Below, in pieces: positions 60,248 through 64,000 of a stretch of DNA of 64,000 bases. The stretch covers positions 45,706 through 109,705 of the forward strand of contig NZ_PJIN01000011.1 of the NCBI RefSeq assembly GCF_002929705.1, read 5' to 3'. Source of the stretch: Arthrobacter sp. N199823 (lineage in GTDB: Bacteria > Actinomycetota > Actinomycetes > Actinomycetales > Micrococcaceae). The notes beneath the pieces are model-generated. The model saw only the letters and a list, made by a program, of their open reading frames with translations. It made no database searches and had not been told where the DNA came from. Position 1 is the first letter of the stretch. Each line of letters starts with the position of its first letter. A program made the position numbers and the translations under genes.

Positions 60248-60702
60248 TGATTGATGCCATTGATAAAGAAATTTTGCGCACACTTCAAAATGATGGCCGG
60301 ATGAGTGCTACGGCCTTGGCTGCCGAGGTGGGCCTGACGGTTGCGCCGTGCCATCGCCGGCTGAAGGATTTGGAGGCCTCGGGGGCCATTAGTGGGTACC
60401 GGGCCATCATTGACCCGGCCGCTGTTGGCTTGGGCTTCGAGGCGTTGGTGTTCGTGACCCTGGCCCGTGTTGACCGGTCAACCCTTGACGAGTTTGAGGC
60501 GCAGGTCTGTGCCAATACGCGCATCACCTCGGCTCAGCGACTTTTTGGCGATCCGGACTACATTTTGAAAGTCATGGCCAAGGACCTCAGTGACTATCAA
60601 CAGTGCTTCGACAACGAGCTCACCATGCTTGCCGGCGTACAACGGGTCAGTTCTACCCTTGTCATGAAGAATCTGAAACCCGGCTCGGGCCTGCCACTGT
60701 AA
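60241..60702 (+). CDS. Lrp/AsnC-family regulator
   Basis: 153 residues. The HTH domain (AIDKEILRTLQNDGRMSATA, AAEVGLTVAPCHRRLKDLE) and RAM ligand-binding domain (LVFVTLARVDRSTLDEFE, GDPDYILKVMAKDLSDYQ) are complete. These proteins bind amino acids and regulate export or metabolism. The target is likely the divergent LysE/RhtB exporter. The true start may be GTG at 60247. Confidence 0.92.
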   Translation: MYVIDAIDKEILRTLQNDGRMSATALAAEVGLTVAPCHRRLKDLEASGAISGYRAIIDPAAVGLGFEALVFVTLARVDRSTLDEFEAQVCANTRITSAQRLFGDPDYILKVMAKDLSDYQQCFDNELTMLAGVQRVSSTLVMKNLKPGSGLPL

Positions 60703-60770
60703 CGCGATTTTTGGGCAAGTTAGGGTGTGGTCAGTCCACATTGAATGTGTTTTGCCCTACAGTGGAGATC

Positions 60771-61568
60771 ATGAAAATTGCGCTCTTCGCCACCTGCATC
60801 GTTGATGCCATGTACCCGCGCACGGCACAGGCCACCGTCTCCCTTCTGGAGCGGCTCGGACATGAGGTGGTGTTCCCTTCTGGCCAGGCGTGTTGTGGTC
60901 AGATGCATGTGAATTCGGGTTATTTCAAGGAAGCCCACGCCGTTGTGGCCAACCATGTTCAGGCTTTTGACACGGATGACTATGACGTTGCCGTGGCGCC
61001 GTCTGGTTCTTGTGTGGCGAGTGTGAAGCACCAGCATGAGATGGTGGCGCGCCGTTGCGGAGATGCGGCGTTGGAGGCTAGGGCCGCCAAGGTAGGGGCT
61101 AAAACCTATGAACTCTCGCAACTCTTGACGGATGTTTTGGGCATCACGAATGCGGCCGACCAGCTGGGTTCGTACTTCCCGCATAAGGTCACCTATCACC
61201 CCAGCTGCCACGGAATGCGGCTGTTGCGGTTGGAGGATCGGCAGTTGAATTTGCTGGCGAGTGTGGGTGGTATTGAGATGGTGGAATTGCCGCAGGCTGA
61301 TCAGTGCTGTGGTTTTGGTGGCACGTTCTCGATGAAGAATGCTGATGTTTCCGCCGCGATGAACGCGGATAAGGCTGCGAATATTTGCGGCACCGGTGCC
61401 GAACTGTGCTCCGGCGGCGACGCCAGCTGCCTGCTGCACATTGGTGGTGGGCTCTCCCGTCAGGGTCGTGAGGTAGGGACGCTGCACTTTGCCGAGATTC
61501 TGGCGAGCACCCTAGAAAACCCGGTAACAGTCACGGGTGACGTGAAATTGGCAGGGAGCAAGCGATGA
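60771..61568 (+). CDS. lutA: Lactate utilization protein LutA
   Basis: 265 residues from the ATG at 60771; a frame open upstream to 60603 overlaps the Lrp gene. The two cysteine-rich CCG domains are seen as GQACCGQMHVN and DQCCGFGGTFS, the iron-sulfur ligands of the LutA/GlcF type. Together with LutB and LutC it oxidises L-lactate to pyruvate. The stop overlaps the lutB start by 4 bases. Confidence 0.93.
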   Translation: MKIALFATCIVDAMYPRTAQATVSLLERLGHEVVFPSGQACCGQMHVNSGYFKEAHAVVANHVQAFDTDDYDVAVAPSGSCVASVKHQHEMVARRCGDAALEARAAKVGAKTYELSQLLTDVLGITNAADQLGSYFPHKVTYHPSCHGMRLLRLEDRQLNLLASVGGIEMVELPQADQCCGFGGTFSMKNADVSAAMNADKAANICGTGAELCSGGDASCLLHIGGGLSRQGREVGTLHFAEILASTLENPVTVTGDVKLAGSKR

Positions 61569-63115
61569 GCAACAACACGTTTTTGGGTATGCCCACACTG
61601 CCTGTTTTTGGTCACGGCAACCTCAACGCCACCGAGCCTTTCCCGAAGGCCGCACACCGCGAGCTGGGTAATGAGCAATTGCGGGCCAACCTGGGCCACG
61701 CAACCCACACCATTCGCGACAAGCGTTTGAAGGTCGTGGCGGAGCTTCCCGATTGGGAAGAGATGCGCAACGCCGGCAGCGCCATCAAGGACGCCACCAT
61801 GGCGAATCTGCCAGCCCTGTTGGAGCAGTTCGAGGCGAACTTTACCGCCCGTGGCGGCATCATTCACTGGGCCCGGGATGCTCAGGAAGCCAATGAGATT
61901 GTCACTTCCCTGATCCGAGCGACCGGCGAAACCGAAGTGGTCAAGGTCAAGTCCATGGCCACGCAAGAAATTGGTCTCAATGAGTACTTGGAAGAGCAGG
62001 GCATCGCTGCCTACGAGACCGATCTAGCCGAGCTAATCGTCCAGCTGGATCATGACAAGCCCAGCCACATCCTGGTCCCGGCGATTCACAAGAACCGCAG
62101 TCAGGTCCGTGAGATCTTCCTGCGGGAGATGCCTGTGGTGGACCCTCTCCTGACGGACGATCCGGCACGCCTGGCTGAGGCTGCCCGCACGCATTTGCGC
62201 AAGAAGTTCCTCTCCGCGAAGGTCGCGGTTTCTGGTGCGAACTTTGGATTGGCCGACACCGGGACCTTGACCGTGGTGGAGTCCGAGGGTAACGGGCGGA
62301 TGTGTTTGACCCTGCCGGAAACGCTCATCACGGTCATGGGTATTGAGAAGTTGCTCCCGTCGTGGTCCGATCTTGAAGTGTTCATGCAGTTGCTGCCCAG
62401 GTCTTCCACGGGGGAGCGAATGAACCCGTACACCTCGCTGTGGACCGGTGTTACTCCTGGCGACGGCCCGCAAAACGTGCACTTGGTCATGCTAGACAAT
62501 GGCCGTACCGCAGCCCTGGCTGATGAATACGGGCGGACCGCGTTGAACTGTATCCGCTGCTCCGCGTGCATGAATGTGTGTCCCGTGTATGAACGCACGG
62601 GCGGGCACGCCTATGGTTCTACGTACCCGGGGCCGATCGGTGCGATCCTTTCACCCCTGATGACGGGTATTAAGAGCGAGGAAAATAACTCCCTACCCTA
62701 CGCCTCCTCACTGTGCGGCGCCTGCTTTGACGCCTGCCCTGTGAAGATCAACATCCCGGAAATCTTGGTCCATTTGCGTGGCGAAGACGTTGATTCAAAG
62801 CGCGCCAAGATCAAGGTCCCCACCCAGATGGACCTCATGATGAAGGGCGCTGAGTGGGCGTTCTCCAAAGGCTCACACCTGGCCCTACTGGAAAAGGGAT
62901 TGCCCCTAGGCAAGCTCGCTGCCGGGCGTGCCAAAGTCATCAAGAAACTCCCCGGGATCGCCGCGGGATGGACTGAAAGTAGGGATATCCCCGCACCACC
63001 TAGCCAGTCGTTCCGTCAATGGTGGGCTAAAGACCACACGCCAGAAACCACCGCAGTACCTGGCCTTGCAGGAAACTACAGCACTGACAACAGCCCGGAA
63101 GGGGAGCAGGCATGA
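61565..63115 (+). CDS. lutB: Lactate utilization iron-sulfur protein LutB
   Basis: 516 residues. The LUD domain occupies the first 300 residues (GANFGLADTGTLTVVES). The ferredoxin-like clusters are CIRCSACMNVCPVY and CGACFDACPVKI, each a 4Fe-4S ligand set. It is the electron-transfer subunit. Overlaps of 4 bases with both neighbours show translational coupling. Confidence 0.94.
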   Translation: MSNNTFLGMPTLPVFGHGNLNATEPFPKAAHRELGNEQLRANLGHATHTIRDKRLKVVAELPDWEEMRNAGSAIKDATMANLPALLEQFEANFTARGGIIHWARDAQEANEIVTSLIRATGETEVVKVKSMATQEIGLNEYLEEQGIAAYETDLAELIVQLDHDKPSHILVPAIHKNRSQVREIFLREMPVVDPLLTDDPARLAEAARTHLRKKFLSAKVAVSGANFGLADTGTLTVVESEGNGRMCLTLPETLITVMGIEKLLPSWSDLEVFMQLLPRSSTGERMNPYTSLWTGVTPGDGPQNVHLVMLDNGRTAALADEYGRTALNCIRCSACMNVCPVYERTGGHAYGSTYPGPIGAILSPLMTGIKSEENNSLPYASSLCGACFDACPVKINIPEILVHLRGEDVDSKRAKIKVPTQMDLMMKGAEWAFSKGSHLALLEKGLPLGKLAAGRAKVIKKLPGIAAGWTESRDIPAPPSQSFRQWWAKDHTPETTAVPGLAGNYSTDNSPEGEQA

Positions 63116-63747
63116 GCGCCCGCGAGGACATCATGAACCGCATCACAACAGCCCTGAGGGATCAGCCCGTGACCCCGGTGGTGCCGCGGGAATACCGCCG
63201 CGCCTCGGACATGACCGCGGCGCAGCGCCTTGAGCAGCTCGTGGACAGGCTCATCGATTACAAAGCAAACGTGTTCCTCACACCCGCTGCGGACGTTGCG
63301 GCGCGGCTGGCCGAATTGCTCGCCGGCAGTGCCTCGATTGTGGTTCCGCATGGCCTGGACCAGGAGTGGCTTGCGGGACTGAAGGACGACGCCGGGACGC
63401 TTTCTGTGCATGTTGACTCGCCGGAGAACCGCCTCACCGTGACGGAACTGGATGCTGTGGACGCCGTGGTCACCGCTGCTGCGACGGCCGTGTCCGAAAC
63501 CGGAACCATCATGCTCGACGGCAGCTACGATCAAGGCCGACGCATCATCTCCCTCGTTCCGGATCGGCACATCTGCATCCTCCAAGCAGCAGACATCGTG
63601 GAAGTCCTCCCCGAAGCCATCGCCCGCCTCGAAGCAACCCGCCCCCAAACCTGGATCAGCGGCCCCAGCGCCACCAGCGACATCGAACTAGAGCGCGTCG
63701 AAGGCGTTCACGGACCACGAACCCTCGACGTCATCATCCTGACGTAA
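63112..63747 (+). CDS. lutC: Lactate utilization protein LutC
   Basis: 211 residues with an LUD domain: VSETGTIMLDGSYDQGRR and the GPSATSDIELERVEGVHGPR motif. LutC is required for lactate oxidation with LutA and LutB. The end of the operon is at 63747. The first 30 residues form a helical stretch with PVVPREYRRA. Confidence 0.93.
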   Translation: MSAREDIMNRITTALRDQPVTPVVPREYRRASDMTAAQRLEQLVDRLIDYKANVFLTPAADVAARLAELLAGSASIVVPHGLDQEWLAGLKDDAGTLSVHVDSPENRLTVTELDAVDAVVTAAATAVSETGTIMLDGSYDQGRRIISLVPDRHICILQAADIVEVLPEAIARLEATRPQTWISGPSATSDIELERVEGVHGPRTLDVIILT

Positions 63748-63946
63748 CGGCCGGGTGGCCGGCTTCCATCGCTCGCAGTAAGATTTTTCGCTCGTGACCT
63801 CGCTGAAAAATCCATCCTCGCTCCGCGACCAAGCCCGTTATCTTTTTGATAGTCCCTAGAAAGAGGATCATAGGGATTGTCGGCCGACCAATCTCGGCAT
63901 GGTGTCTTGCCCCTGTCTATCCAATGATCCGAATCTTCTATATCTG
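63748..63946. other. Intergenic stretch after lutC
   Basis: About 200 bp. GATTTTTC (63783-63790) pairs with GAAAAATC some 20 bases later, a possible weak terminator of the lut operon. Nothing else is recognised. Confidence 0.35.
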
Positions 63947-64000
63947 TCAAGCCGCGATTGTGGTCGTGTTGTCCGGGGCGTGGAGCGCGTTCAGCAGGCG
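63947..64000 (-). CDS. C-terminal end of a leftward gene cut by the window edge
   Basis: Eighteen codons read leftward from the window edge, RLLNALHAPDNTTTIAA, to a TGA at 63949-63947. The codon choice (GCG, CTG, CCG) suits a real gene, and the position after a convergent lutC end is natural. The product cannot be identified. Confidence 0.35.
   Translation of the reverse strand, partial: RLLNALHAPDNTTTIAA

Noticed and set aside
63708-63950. An 80-codon leftward open frame at the end of lutC
   Set aside because: It overlaps the conserved end of lutC and shows no family features.

Overview
The window looks like chromosome of a high-GC actinobacterium, most likely Arthrobacter or a close Micrococcaceae relative. 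The grounds are overall gene order, codon use, frequent GTG/TTG starts with AGGAGG-like ribosome sites, and a DUF222/HNH gene of the actinobacterial 13E12 type. The left end is probably close to the replication origin: the trxA-trxB-murJ-Nudix-CCA-transferase block sits near parAB and oriC in many actinobacteria, and two parS-like ParB sites (1512-1527 and 3820-3835) lie beside it. No ribosomal RNA, tRNA, CRISPR array or intact insertion sequence was seen.

Layout. (1) 1-4060: the 3' part of a Pnkp RNA end-healing/sealing enzyme, then a DUF222/HNH endonuclease gene broken by two frameshifts and bracketed by the parS sites. (2) 4084-11845: thioredoxin, thioredoxin reductase, a membrane protein carrying only a kinase-like N-lobe (a split-off MviN partner), MurJ, a Nudix hydrolase, CCA-adding enzyme and a histidine phosphatase. 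(3) 11982-32089: envelope and signalling genes, comprising a polytopic membrane protein, a phytoene-desaturase-like oxidoreductase, lipoproteins, two ABC exporters, an ABC-F ATPase, an NlpC/P60 hydrolase that has lost its wall anchor, MFS and PAP2 proteins, and three NarL-type two-component systems. (4) 32150-44903: M18 aminopeptidase, DUF1345 protein, a large RecB-like nuclease/RNase H-like/SF1 helicase, an SRPBCC-SDR fusion, an MFS protein, a LysG-LysE type regulator/exporter pair and a surface HNH nuclease with an Excalibur domain. (5) 45091-56418: a twelve-gene, single-strand Ter stress-response locus (DUF475/TerC-like, four TerD paralogues, TelA, two unrecognised proteins, and a translationally coupled HpcH/HpaI-PRTase/TRSP-StiP/PELOTA-HAD module), with a divergent PD-(D/E)XK nuclease-like gene at 57095. 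(6) 58257-63747: adenosine/adenine deaminase, a second LysE-family exporter with a divergent Lrp regulator, and the lutABC lactate-utilisation operon.

How the parts work together. Thioredoxin and its reductase form one redox pair; MurJ and the pseudokinase-like protein form one lipid II export unit. The two-component systems at 17.7 and 30.0 kb sit beside ABC exporters that they probably control. In the Ter locus, membrane TerC-like and soluble calcium-binding TerD proteins are thought to sense metal or envelope stress, while the coupled enzyme module is predicted from family analysis to make or process a nucleotide-like metabolite. lutABC oxidises L-lactate. The least explained items are the Ter locus with its degenerate TerD and repeat protein, the decayed HNH element between two parS sites, the NlpC/P60 gene with an out-of-frame wall anchor, and a dispersed family of intergenic GGGCCCACGC elements, one of which has expanded into a 61-bp tandem repeat inside an ABC operon.
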